Below are positions 24,484-36,119 of a stretch of DNA of 64,000 nt, in pieces (position 1 is the first letter of the stretch; each line of letters starts with the position of its first letter). Source of the stretch: Nageia nagi (Eukaryota > Pinophyta); assembly GCA_050084985.1 (NCBI GenBank), contig JBITNC010000001.1, positions 98,270,001 to 98,334,000 on the forward strand, written 5' to 3'. A program made the translations under genes and the position numbers. The notes beneath the pieces were generated by a model. It was given only the letters and a program-made list of their open reading frames with translations, was not told where the DNA came from and did not search any database.

Positions 24484-24810
24484 AATCTATGTTTGCTTCT
24501 AGTTTGGGCGGTTGTGATCCAAGATGTGCTTTTGATTTATTCTTTGTTGAGCATTTGTGCTTGCCTTTGGTCTGGGTGATTGTCTTTCTTTCTACAAATG
24601 TGTCTTTCTTTCTATCTTGTTGGGCATCTGTGCTTGCTTTTAGTTTGGGTGACTATCTTTCTTTCTACAATGTTCTTTCTTTCTATCTTGGTGGGTGTTT
24701 GTGCTTATTTCTAGTTTGGGTGGTTATCTTTCTTTCTGTCAATGTGTCTTTCTTTTTGTCTTGTTAGGCGTTTGTGCTTGTTTCTAGTCTAGGTGGTTGG
24801 GCTTTTGTGT
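24484..24810. repeat. Minisatellite, 71-73-bp unit, about four copies
   Basis: Units carry GTGCTTG at 24,557, 24,630, 24,701 and 24,774, followed by TTTGGGTG and CTTTCTTTCT blocks. The 92-codon open frame across it (24,489-24,767) is repetitive and hydrophobic only because the repeat is T-rich, so it is not a gene. Confidence 0.85.
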
Positions 24811-26545
24811 TGATTGTTGCACTTCAAGGTGTCCTTGTGGTTGGCTATGGAAATTGATTTTGTGTGTAGAGAAGAAATGGCTGATTGTTTAGGGTTTTAA
24901 CTTTAACTTTTGCTTTTCTACTTTAGTTTTAAATTTTCAAGGGTTTACTTATAAACTTTCGTATGCAAAGAGGGTGGAGAGGCTTTGGTGGGCCCCACCA
25001 CCCCTTTTTGGGCCTTTTTTGTTTTTTAAAGTGTAGACTGCAAGGGACAACTAGCCATCCTTGGACGATCGAGGGATATCATTGGCATTTCCCTCCTTTC
25101 CAACCATTTCCTAAGATGTATGGGAAATGTTCAGCCTTTCTCCTCAACCATCCTGGATATGGTTAGGAGATGCATCCTATTTGGGGATGTCGTGAGAAAT
25201 GTATCCTATAGATTTTTATTGTATCCAAAGCAGGGATATGAGGATACAGGCATTTTATGGGGGAATGCATATCCTAATATCCTTGGTTTAAACTAAAAAA
25301 TGTTATCTATATAGTGAAGGAAATCCCAACAACTTTTTCTCCTTTTAGTGTTTCTTGAACTCACATACTCACATTAATGGTTACGAATATATATTTGAAG
25401 AAAGATTAATTATTATTTAAGAATGAATAAGATTGCGTTTGGCATGAATTTGACGTGTACTAGCCTTTTGGTCAAGAATATAATGCAAGCACAAAATCAT
25501 TTTCTTTATCGTTAGTTGCTTGCTAAGATATCTAAGTTTTAGGTTTTATACACAAGTTTTCTCCTTTAACATGCTTACTTCATTGTCCAATGAAATACTC
25601 TCACTTGAAGATTCATCACTTGATTTTGGAAGTCATTAGAGGAGTTTTTAAAGCCTACAAGTTACGCATCGTGTACATCTTTAAATGATTTTATCTCTTG
25701 TCCTGATTGTGTGATCTACACCTTTTTTATTTGAGAAAGGAAAAAGCTTAGATTGATTTTGAAAATTACATTTACATTTGGGGTTGCCTTTGTGTTTTTA
25801 CAATAAAGGGGAATAAAATATACTTCATGATCTAACATCTAGAGACAAATCATATTTTTGTTAGCAACTCTAACATCTATTGTCAAATGTGATCAAGGCA
25901 GTAAAACACAAAATGCTAACCTTGTCATCATCCAATTACACTTATATTTTTGCAACTTTTGATATCACACTTAATAAAAAATACTAATGTTGAGCATGGA
26001 AAGTAGTATCCCATGTAGATATGCTTTGCTGGGAGATATGGGGAAGCCATTTGTGTTGGCATTGTAACCCTAGCCATGCACGAAACAATCATATTCTTTC
26101 CCTTCAATGTGGAGTATGCTTGGGCCTTTCTCTTCCATGCCTCCATGTGTCCATTTTGGTGAGTTGTCTGTGGGAAAGAGAGCCATGGCAACCCCAAATA
26201 GAGGAGCCACCATGAAACTTTACTCCATGTATCATTGCTTTTTTTGGTAAGGGTAAATTTAGAGGGGTTTTTGTATAGGTACCCAACCTGTTATTACAAA
26301 TTTGAAACAGTTTTGACAACATCCTGCCATTGTTTATTTTGTGGCAACATCTTGCCACTAAATGCAACTTGGTTATCCAATCAAACATTGGACATTGGTT
26401 TTATACAAATTTCAATGTAAAAGTTATCTTCCTTGAGTGAATTTGCTACAGTAATCGTAGCGTGTAGATCAACGATTTCTCATACAATTCTTAGTTCTTT
26501 CCAACTTTGAGGAGAAAACCTCTCTCGAAGCCAACGAGCGATGAT
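24811..26545. other. Unassigned DNA between minisatellite and LINE
   Basis: No family could be assigned. The 26,388-25,928 part is GC-richer and has two overlapping minus-strand open frames (94 and 89 codons). They show no motif I recognise; they could be a decayed exon or the region where the LINE copy was cut. Confidence 0.4.
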
Positions 26546-26549
26546 TGTT

Positions 26550-27760
26550 TCCCATCTGCAACATCCTTGGCTACTTTCATCTATCTGATTTCATTACTGC
26601 TAGGTCTTCCCACATGTATGGCACCAATATTTGTGATTTAGAGGCACTACAGATCATCATTCTCATAATGTTTCTTCCCCGTTGTGTTTCCTTTACTATG
26701 GTCTCCTTTGAGTTCGACATTTGGTCAATATTTCGGTCCTTTCTTTTCTTCGGTCCATCATTTGTCCATACATTGATGTATTTTGGATTATTTGGGCTCT
26801 GATCTTGACCCTTTGTCACTTGAAGGCCCGTAGAGGGAGCTGCGTCTACTTCCAAAGGGATGGTTGATTGTTCAAGTAACGCTACCTTTGTTGACCCTTC
26901 TATTGTTGGTTGAGGAATCTCACCATCCTCCAGATCGTTTGAGTTTTCTCCTATCTTTTGTTTGGGCCTCCACTCTTTACGGGCTGATCTTGCATCTACA
27001 ATATTAGTCGAGCATAATCTAGTTGAATGTCCTATTTAATTACATCTTGAGTAGAGGCAGTTATTAAATTCATACCTCAATTCTTGGATCCACTTGCCAA
27101 TTTTAGAATCTAGGCTTATGGTCTTTTGCAGTTTTACTCCAAATTCCACCAATACATAGAGCCTTGCTTCCACCAAACATGACCGAGCTTTTGTGATCTC
27201 ATCCGCCATGACAAATTTTCAAAAGGTAATTTGAAAGTGTTTCCTACATAGGAGATAATATGATTTGAGCCTTCTTCATAGTTGAATCATTTCCAAAAAT
27301 AGTCCCCTCTTCTTGAAAATCTAAGGGGTGCTCAAAACATAATCCCTATCCTCTATATTTCCAAAAGAGAACATCAAGTAGTCATTGGTAGCGCAATGAC
27401 TTCCAGATTGCCTTGATCTTCCATCATAATTTCATCCATCTATGAACTTGGTCAATGTTTGGCCTTGCACAATGCAATTTTCCAATCAGGCTGAGTTGAC
27501 CTCTATTTGTCATTTTATCTGTGATTTCTTTTAGAATCTATAGACAAATTTTTCCATCATTCAAGGCAAACACTACCAATGGAGGTCCATAATCTAACTT
27601 TGCCTCGTGCCCTAGCTCATCAACTCCTCGTGCCCTAATCGCTCGCTCCTATTTGCGCTTTGCGTCTAAAAAAATGATCCATGTGTCATTGCTTAAACTC
27701 ATAATAGCTTGAAGGTTTTCTAGATAAAGCCATCAAATATCTATCGAAACCTTAACTCCA
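26550..27760 (-). pseudogene. LINE ORF1 (DUF4283 plus zinc knuckle), degenerate
   Basis: Read on the minus strand from about 27,760, the frame shows a DUF4283-like domain: LIGKLHCARPNID, a Trp-Met-Lys segment, then YLMFSFGN and DRDYVL. It is followed by the linker typical of this plant family (VEARLYVLVEFGVK, IGKWIQELRYEFNNC) and a damaged CCHC zinc knuckle (around 27,060-27,007, ending IGHSTRLC; spacing of the first cysteines is altered). A polar, basic tail ends near 26,550. DUF4283 with a zinc knuckle is the usual plant L1 ORF1, an RNA-binding chaperone. Several stops and frameshifts interrupt it. No ORF2 follows at lower coordinates, so the 3' part of this copy is missing. Confidence 0.75.
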
Positions 27761-28147
27761 AACCATGATTTCAAGGTCATCCAAGCCTCAACTCTAAATT
27801 ATTACATTGTTATTGATGAGGTTGTGGAGGAACCTCCTCCCTTGGTTCAAAGAAGTCTCTATTAATTTCCACTTGCCCAAAATAGAATGACATCATCTTC
27901 AATGCTACATTTTGCAATCAAGGGCTTAGCTTATGAATCACTGCTCTTGGGTTTTCAATGAGGATAATTGACAACAATTGTGATGTCATGAGAAGGTGTT
28001 GCATTCTTGACCCCTCTAGATAAGTAGTAATCTCTCCCTAGGTTTAAGGTTCTTCATGTATCTCTCTGTTAGCAAAAGGTAAATTGGAGTTGTAATTGTT
28101 GTTACCTTGGCCTTCACCGTTGACAAGCATATTAACCATAATCTTAA

Positions 28148-28293
28148 GCTCTGAAAATTCTGAATATAACTCCATTATTGTCTCTATCTTGCACCGATAG
28201 GTGGGGAATATGCAAATAAGGCTCTGAAACTTCTAAATATAACTCTACTATCATCTCTATTTGCCACCAATAGGTGGGGAGTACATAAATAAT
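28148..28293. repeat. 73-bp tandem duplication
   Basis: GCTCTGAAA starts copies at 28,148 and 28,221; both contain CACC.ATAGGTGGGGA. The copies are moderately diverged. Confidence 0.8.
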
Positions 28294-28679
28294 TTCACAA
28301 ACTATCCTCAAACAGTTAAAATGTGTCATGTTATAACTAGAGTGAGATGTAAGTGGTGTCCATCCATCCACCCAAATATTAAATATTCATATTGCCAAAA
28401 GTCTATTCTGAGTTGAGATAGCTTTCCCCTAATATTAAATAATTTTTGACTTCTTACATATTTCCATTCAACATAGGCATGTTGATATCCCCAACGTGTA
28501 AATTGGTATAACATGTAGTAAAAAAGAGTTTTGAATTTGATTATATGTTAATACATGCAAATAAATATGGTTTCCTTTTTTTTAAACCCATATCTATACA
28601 GGTTCCAATAAATCTAACCATTGGATGAGGGGAGTTTCATCACCGTCCATCCTAAATTTTTTTGTGTATCTTGTTTTTC

Positions 28680-30620
28680 TTTTAATCATCATTTGGAACA
28701 ATTTCACATTGTTACGAGGCATCGTTATCCTCACAGTGTTTATCTTTTTTAATAAGTTTAATTATTTGGGCATCCAAGTCTGGAAGAGGGCTTTTGATTT
28801 TGCATCCCTTCATAATAATGTTAGAGTCCCACTTCACATATCAATTTTGTTTCATTTTCAAGACCTAGACACAAGGCTCCATTTCTGCTAAATTATTAGT
28901 GGTATCTGAAATTGCATACTCTCCCAGCAAATTGCATCTCTTTGCATTGTCCCAGATTAAAGCCTTTGTTGCAGCCAGATCAGGGTTACCCCTAGCAGCA
29001 CCATTGAAGTTATGCTTCAACCAACTAGGAGGGGTAATCCATTTAATATATTCCTTTTTCTTTTTCTATTTTTCATTTGCTGACTATTTATGTAGTTTAG
29101 CAAAGAGGAAGATGTTACATTTGCCATCTTTGCTACCATTTTAGAGCCTTATTTTGAAACAACCTATCACTTCTTTTCCCTCCAACTCCACCAGGGACTA
29201 GGGTTTTAGCAATCTAGCATATGAGCATATCCCTTTGGGGATCTTTTTCCTCAATCATCAAGAAAAGGAATTAGGAAAACATTGGTCATAGCCCATCCAG
29301 CCTATCAGAGCTATCCAAACTTATGTAGTGTAACTACAACTAAGTAAAACAATATTAAAATTTTCATCATTTTTGCGAAGTATACAAATCCTAGGCCCTT
29401 TGAAGTTTGAAATCTTATTTTTGGAGGTTATCATGGGTCAATATCCTATTCCTTAAGGCCAACCAGGTAGTATCTTAGCCTTTGGCCATACCTTCCTTTT
29501 CTAAATTGCTGAATAGGTCTTTGGGGGTTTGAGTTGTCAAAGAATAATTCATGCCCCTCTTTAACTGTATATTGGCCTATCTTGCCTAGCGACCAGATCC
29601 AGTAGTCCTCATTTTGATGAGCAAGGACATTAAAAGTCACAAGCATCTTTTTAATGCTTTTCCATTGGGCTTTGTGTTTTGGTTGAGGGGATTGGAAATT
29701 CTTCCATCCCTTTGATCTATCGTGCTTAGTTTTCTAGTAGTTTTTAGTTTTTCATCCCCAAAGCTCCATAAGATATTTGAAGGGTTGTTGGTTCCTTGGG
29801 GATAAAAGGTGAGAAATATTTAATCTAATTTTCCTGGTACAAGCAGGTGGAGTTCCCATTAAGAATAACTTTATACATATGGATCAAGCTAATATATCCT
29901 TGATTATTGTTAGGTGTTTTGAAAACATTCTAAAAAAATCTCATCATATATTTCTTCTACATGATACGGCTCTAGAGAACTTTTGAACCTATTTATTTAA
30001 GAGGGTGATATCCTGGAAACCTAGTCCTCCTTTGTGCATGGTTTTCCAAATCTTATCCAAAGCCATTAAAGATATCATGTTCCTTTCTTTTTTGACCTGC
30101 CATAAAAATCTTTTTTGGATTTCCTAAATCCTAGTTTTAATATTTTTTGGCATACATAATAGTGTCATTGGGTAGATGGGCTGGATTTGAAGAAAAATCC
30201 TCCAATAGATAGGAATTTTTAGTTTCTGAGCTTCATTTGTATTTTATCAATAAGGGATTGCCATTTTCATTTTTGTTTTAAGCTTTGAAGAGAGGAAACT
30301 GAACATAGCTAGTAGGGAGTTCTATCTGATACTTGATGTAAGCACCAATTGCGGCTTGGACATGAAGTGGGGTATGGAAGAAGTAGATAATAGATTTTTT
30401 CATACTTATCTTTTGACCAACTGCTAACTCATAAAGGGAAAGCATCTCTTTGAAAGTTCTAGCTTCTGACATGATTGCTTCTCCAAGAAGAATATTGCCA
30501 TCATCAAAGGAGTGTGATAGGCTATTAGAGTCAATATGTAGAATGCCTTTGATTCTGTTTTTGTTCTTTCTTTTTTGATAGACATCTACTAAGTGCCTCA
30601 GCTAATATGATAATGAACAA
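28680..30620 (-). pseudogene. LINE ORF2 3' part: reverse transcriptase, zf-RVT and RNase H
   Basis: Domains appear in order on the minus strand. The RT palm around 30,530-30,500 has SFDDGNILLGEA where the family has FADD. The thumb frame (30,472-30,278) reads LYELAVGQKISMKKS. Around 30,120-30,000 is a RT-linker-like FLWQ...KIWKTMHKGGLGFQD block. The zf-RVT part (29,646-29,446) reads IWSLGKIGQYTVKEGHEL. An RNase H domain at about 29,035-28,760 has NGAARGNP, TTNNLAE and DSNIIM. Plant L1 elements with an added RNase H are known, and the order fits them. Catalytic positions are damaged and frames are broken, so it is dead. The stretch 29,040-29,440 between zf-RVT and RNase H has no readable motif. 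Confidence 0.75.
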
Positions 30621-31870
30621 TCTACACTTTTAACTTGTGTATCGTAATTGAATCTTTGGCATTGCTAGTTTCGAACAATTTTTTTATTCTTTGAAGGCAA
30701 TTAAGCAAACAAACCTTTTCTTTGATTCCTCTTTCTTTATTTTTCTGAATTTTATATTTCTATTAAGTTGTCACATCCTCTTTTCTTTTGACTATTTTTT
30801 GCTCATCCATTTGAACTTAACATTAAAGGTCATGAATTCTCTCTTCAATATATCTATCTAAACATGGAGGGCATTCTTTTGAGCTTGGAATTTCCTAACT
30901 TGATCTTGAAATCCCATGTTTGTGTAGTTATGAATTTATTCCTAGAATGCATCCTTGGACCTTATCAATTTTTCCTAAATCATTAAAATGTTCTCTTAGC
31001 TCACAATTATATTAAGTGACAACTTGGATTTGTTGTCTTTAAGAGTTTACATTATTTGAACAACACAAACACCCCTTTTTTCTATATTGGCTATTGTTTC
31101 TTCATTGTCTTCAAGTCGATATGCATGATTGATTGTGTAATCCATTTCTCTTTCAATAATTTTTTGCTATGTTTTATAACTTCTCTTTCCAGATCCTAAA
31201 ATCTATTGTTGATGATGTTTAGCATGCACACTCCTAATTGAATTTGTGCCCTTGAAGGTGCTTTACTTGATTTTGAAAACCATTGAGACCTCATTTTAGC
31301 AAGTTTATATTGCCTAGATGTTCATAAATTTCTATTCCATTTATAGAGAATGTTTAATTGAAGATTTTATGCTCTAGTGTTTGAACATTTTTGCTGGGAC
31401 TAGAAAGTTATTGCTTAGCTATAGTGATATGTTCATCAAATTATGTTTAGAGGAAGTTGCTAATTCTTTTTTTTCCAAAATGTCTTCATGAGCATTCTCT
31501 AGTCCAATTCTCAATTCTTTTAAGATATCTACATGTTTCACAACCTGTTGTGGTAAGGGTATTGAAGATTCTCAATTTTTGATTTTGCAGGTGGAGTAGC
31601 ATTGAATGGTGAACTTGTTGAATATAGCTTGATTAGGCCGAGTATCATCATCAAATCTAGTCGCCTTTTGATCAATCAAATCCTATCGAATAACCCTTAG
31701 CTTTTTGCACTTTTTGTGGTATATATAGTATTTTGATGATGTTGCAGGATTTTTTAAACCTACAACCTTTTGGGACATCAATGGAAAAATGATGTTCTCT
31801 TCTTGAGGGCAATTCAATGATCTACCCTTTAACTAGGGTGTCCAAAACTGAACTTAAGCTTTTATGAAAT
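30620..31870. other. Unassigned T-rich DNA
   Basis: No clear domain. On the minus strand some stretches (for example around 31,550-31,450) read as charged, helix-like sequence and may be the continuation of the gag remnant listed next, but nothing proves it. Confidence 0.4.
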
Positions 31871-33330
31871 CATGAAATTTTTTTTATGGTCTTTCGTGAA
31901 GGTTGTTTTGAACTTCTTCTATGATTTCTACAAAGTTTATTTTTATATTTATCAATTGTTGTGTTTTTCATTATTTTATTGTTACTCTTTTCATATTTTT
32001 ATATTCCACATTCTAAGAGAACAATTTATTTTTGATCATATTGTGAATCATTTTCTCGAAACACAAATCAATGAGATTACAAGTGTGACCTTTGAATGTT
32101 GGAAGAAGTGCTTGTGATAGATATTCTTTTAAATCCTTTTGTTTTGCTATTATTTCATTTACTTTCCTTTTCCATACCTTTATGAAATCATAAAATTTCT
32201 GTTTTGGTAGTTGTTTTAACTTGTATAAATCCCCTAGTGTAGTATCACATTTGATGCTCAATCCAAATTTTTGCAAGAACTTCTATGTAAGATTGTCAAA
32301 ATTCTGAATGCTATCATTTGGTTATTCTTGAAACCATAGAAGGGCATCATTTTTAAAGCTCTTGAAAAATACGTAGTCTAGGGTATTTGTTGAATTCACT
32401 TGTGTAGTATCACATGTCACAACATCTTCATTGTTGTTGAATTCACTTTCTTCATTCTTGAATTTGAGTATATGTTGTCTAGGGTATTTCGCACCGTTGT
32501 ATTTGTTAAAACTTGGTAGATCCTTTTTTGGCAAAGTGAGTGATTTGATTCTTAAAAATGAGAAATTTGTTGATGCTTTTGTATGGAACCATATGATGTG
32601 GAATATTGCCTTTATTTTTGAGCATTATCAATTTTTGTAATATTTTTTGAACTTCATTAAATAAATGTATTTAGCCTATTTGTTTTGTTGATTGCATCTT
32701 AAATTGTTCCTTGGGTTTTTCTAATGTTTGGCTTTGTTTTGTAAAGACTTATTTTTTGTTTTCATGTTACCATTGGAGTACTCTTTGACTTAATGTCAAT
32801 TTTATGTTGTTCTTTAGGAGATAACTTTTGGGATAGAGGTTTTTCTTTTCTCCATTGTATTAAATTTATGATGGTTATTGCTTCATCATATGTATTGGAT
32901 TTCTTGATCTTGATGTTGTATGCTTGGACTTAATGGTTGTGATGTTACTCTTGATTTTGTTTTACTTTTTGTTGCCACTCAAAGTCTCAAGCTTTCGCTT
33001 CAGGAAGTATTTTAGGATATTTCACATCATAGGCATTCCTAGGATTAATGTGGTAGGAAGTGGCAATAATGTAGTAGGAGGTGAAATAGAATAAGGGATG
33101 ACATTAGACATAAAAAAGTCTATTTCTAGGTTGACAGCAAGCGAATTGTGATTTTGGGGTGTTAGGGCCAAAATGTTGGCACTTTGGTACATAGGGTCTA
33201 GAATGTCCACATTCTAGGATAGGAATTCTAGAATGCTCATGTTTTGAGATTGGGACCTCAAATTCCTTGCATTTTGGTCAAGAGGTCCCAAAATGTCTGT
33301 GGTGGGATGGGAAATGTAAAACATGTAGAG
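31870..33330 (-). pseudogene. Ty3/gypsy gag remnant
   Basis: On the minus strand a repetitive N-terminal part (33,330-33,022; short units with QN and LDP-like residues) is followed by a frame (32,534-32,322) with LPSFNKYNGAKYPRQHILKF and ALLWFQE. A second frame (32,276-32,013) follows with TTLGDLYKLKQLPKQKFYDF and VWKRKV. This is the order of the retrotransposon gag domain: the 'F.G..DP..H' start, the 'A..WF' helix and the 'L..LKQ...E.F..Y..RW' helix. Frameshifts separate the blocks. No protease or RT was found below 31,870. The remnant is in opposite orientation to the copia fragment that follows. Confidence 0.7.
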
Positions 33331-33539
33331 AATATGATGCTTTTGTTGGATTTGATGCTAAACTAAAGTTATCCTAAAATAAAATATCTTTAAAACTATT
33401 GGTTGACTCAAATTCATAAAAGGATGAACGGGGTGGATCTTAGATACCTTTGGCCTTATATAAGTCAATGATTACGTTTTGTAATCTCGACGACATGAAA
33501 AGTAATGAAGGAAATCATTATTGACCAATATAATCTGAA

Positions 33540-34350
33540 GGAAATCTTCTGTGGTTGGGCATGTAATGGTAATTCAAAATATTTCTAAATATATGTTGAA
33601 AAGGTTTGGGATGGACATGTACAAGCCTGTTGCTACACCAATTGCTCATGGAGAGCTTTTGTGTAAAGAAGATGGGGTTGACAAAGCACATAAGACTGAA
33701 TTTAGGAGCATAATGGGAAGTCTCATGTTTCTCACCAATACTAGATCTGATATATAATATGCTGGTTCATTGGTAGCCAGATTTATGAGTGATCCTTCCA
33801 TTGTGCATTTGAAGGCAACAAGAAGAAATATTGAGGTATGTTAGAGGTACTATGGATTTTGGTATTCATTACTCCCATTCAAAGAAGTTTGAAATTGTTT
33901 GGGTATAGTGATAGTGATTGGGAGAGTAACGTTGATGATAGAAAGTCCACAAGTGGAAATTGCTTCTCATTTGGTTCATACCTGATTACATAGAGTTCTA
34001 GAAAGCAAAGTACAGTGGCATTATCTTCAACAAAGGTTGAGTATATAACACTTACTTCAGTAGGAGCATATGCCTTGTGGCTTCACAGAGTCTTGGAGGA
34101 GATTGGTGAGAGGAAATGTGGACCTACATTACTTCTTTGTGATAACACAAGTGCCATTCACTTGACACAAAAACACATTGATGTGAAGTACCATTATATT
34201 TGAGACACGATGGAAAAAAGAGGTGTTTGGAGCTTGGGCATGTTGGCACTAAATTTCAATTGCCAAACATATTACTGAAAACCATTGCCAGAGCTCAGTT
34301 TTTGTTGTTGAGAGAGTCACTTGTGAGCCCTCTCATCTCAAGGGGGAGTA
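33540..34350 (+). pseudogene. Ty1/copia RT-RNase H 3' end
   Basis: The + strand reads the end of a copia polyprotein in several frames. The RT-RNase H connection has YMLKRFGMDMYKPVATPIAHG and GSLMFLTNTRSDI. The RNase H part has RFMSDPS, then ALSSTKVEYI (family: ALSSTEAEY), CDNTSAIHLTQ and KHIDVKYHYI. About eight codons are missing between the last two motifs, because the family has an NP....RT segment there. A polypurine tract (CAAGGGGGAG) follows at 34,340-34,348. Frameshifts and stops make it non-functional. Everything upstream of the RT end is missing. Confidence 0.85.
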
Positions 34351-34738
34351 TGTTGGAAGTCAGAGCTCTACTTAAGGTTTGAAGTATTCTGTTATTCCAG
34401 AGCCAACACATATGTCAGCCTTCGTGCCCACACCAACATCCAAACCCACGTTAGCATCCACACCACATTAGCATTTGCACTGTCTTTCTGTTGTTTTGTA
34501 TATGACGTTTCATTTCCAGTTTTCGAAGGAGTGTTAGGATTTAGACTGTTGGTGTTTCAGATTCAACATAATTCCTGAATTCTGAATTCAAATGTATATA
34601 CTTCTGTTTTGTCCATAAAAAATGTAAGAGTGTGTAATGAGATATAAGTTTGATTCAAGTATTGCATCTATTACTGTGTTGGTATGATATTAATCAAATA
34701 GACTTCATTATTGTCTCTGGTTTAGTTTTGTTGCTCCA
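34351..34738 (+). repeat. 3' LTR of the copia fragment
   Basis: TGTTGGAAGTCAGAGCTC begins two bases after the polypurine tract, the normal LTR start. There is no second LTR in the window to define the end; CA at 34,737-34,738 is a guess. No target-site duplication can be tested because the 5' side is lost. Confidence 0.55.
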
Positions 34739-34739
34739 T

Positions 34740-36060
34740 TATTGAATATTTTGTTTTAGCTATTTACTTCACTCTTTATCCCCGAATACTTCCTAAAAAT
34801 GGCCCGGTGCACCATCCCATCTTGGAAACCTATACCGCTATCCCTTGCCATATTCATCCCCAACACATTGTGTAACCTTGCTTAGTTGTAGCCTACAATG
34901 ACGCTGTAATGCTCTTTGGTTTAATCTCGGTTCTTTTTTCATTCAAAACATAAAGCTCAAACATCACATCCGAAAATATGAAAGTACAAAATACTGAGTT
35001 AGCTGCTATTCTTCAAACAATTCATACTAAAGGCAATGGATGTTCGTTAGTCACCCATAATGATGAAAGAGATTTCTGTGTCAATATTCCCCATTTTCAA
35101 AGTGCATGGAATGTAGGATTGTATTTCAGATGTTTCTGGACATTTCAAAATAATGACCCTAAGTTCATAATCTAAAACACAAATTAATGTTTGGCCATCT
35201 TTGATGAGTTGGATATTTTTACAAAGACGTGGCTCTGGAATGACAAATTGACTTTGAACAATTTCCACTAATATATATAAAGGTAGGACTCCTCATATAC
35301 CTTTGTCTTGGAGATCCTTAAGAAAATTTATCTAATTGGAAAGGCTACATGAGAAAATTGAACTTTTGCCCTAGATTTTATTCTAAACCTTGTAAATTGG
35401 ATGCCTCATTACTGTCATGAAATTCTATACAGCCTACCATCAAACTGCAAAAGACTGTTCCACAAGTTAAGAGCATGTGACTCCATCTTTAAGTTTACCA
35501 ACGCATTTACTGTTATGCACCAATCCTACCACCCTTAGATGCGACATTGCATTCAGTTGGGATCAAATGTAACTGGATTTATTTCAATGCATGTTCTTTC
35601 CTTTGAAATTCTAATAGAAAGGTGTGATGGTGGTTCTTTCAATCTACCAAGTTTTCTTGAAAACAAACTAGATATTATTCAGCTTAAAGGGCTTTTCTCA
35701 ATAGTCGCCAATCAGACAAACTTCTGTCAGAATATAATCTTGCATATATTCATTTGCAATTTGGATAAATTATACATAGACTGTTGTAAGATCATTTCAC
35801 TTGAGGAAGAAACCAATTCTACATGCTTCAAAATATTGTTTGTGAAATGATAAAAAACATAATGTCTTGTGTTATATGCTTTGTTTGCATCGCCTTGAAA
35901 TGAACTAGTTTTGTTAAACCTACATAATCTAGGTCAGCAAAGGGCATTGCCACATTTTTGGAATGCATTAAGTTTTGTTACTTGATTTTCAATAGAACAG
36001 AAGAAACATTATTTTTTTAATCCCAATATTAGAATGATCAATGAAGTATTGAAAGTCCAC
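34740..36060. other. Unassigned DNA upstream of the kinase pseudogene
   Basis: Open frames at 34,978-35,175 (+), 35,268-35,047 (-) and 35,539-35,850 (+, 103 codons) show no motif I recognise. Part of this stretch could be decayed introns or extracellular exons of the kinase gene that follows, but no leucine-rich repeat could be read. Confidence 0.4.
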
Positions 36061-36119
36061 AAGGGGTGTATATGCTTACAAGGAAATTTGCCAAAATATA
36101 TTATGGGCATGTAGATCAA

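Noticed and set aside
24489-24767. 92-codon hydrophobic open frame that looks like membrane segments
   Set aside because: It is the translation of a T-rich 73-bp minisatellite, so the hydrophobicity is a composition effect.
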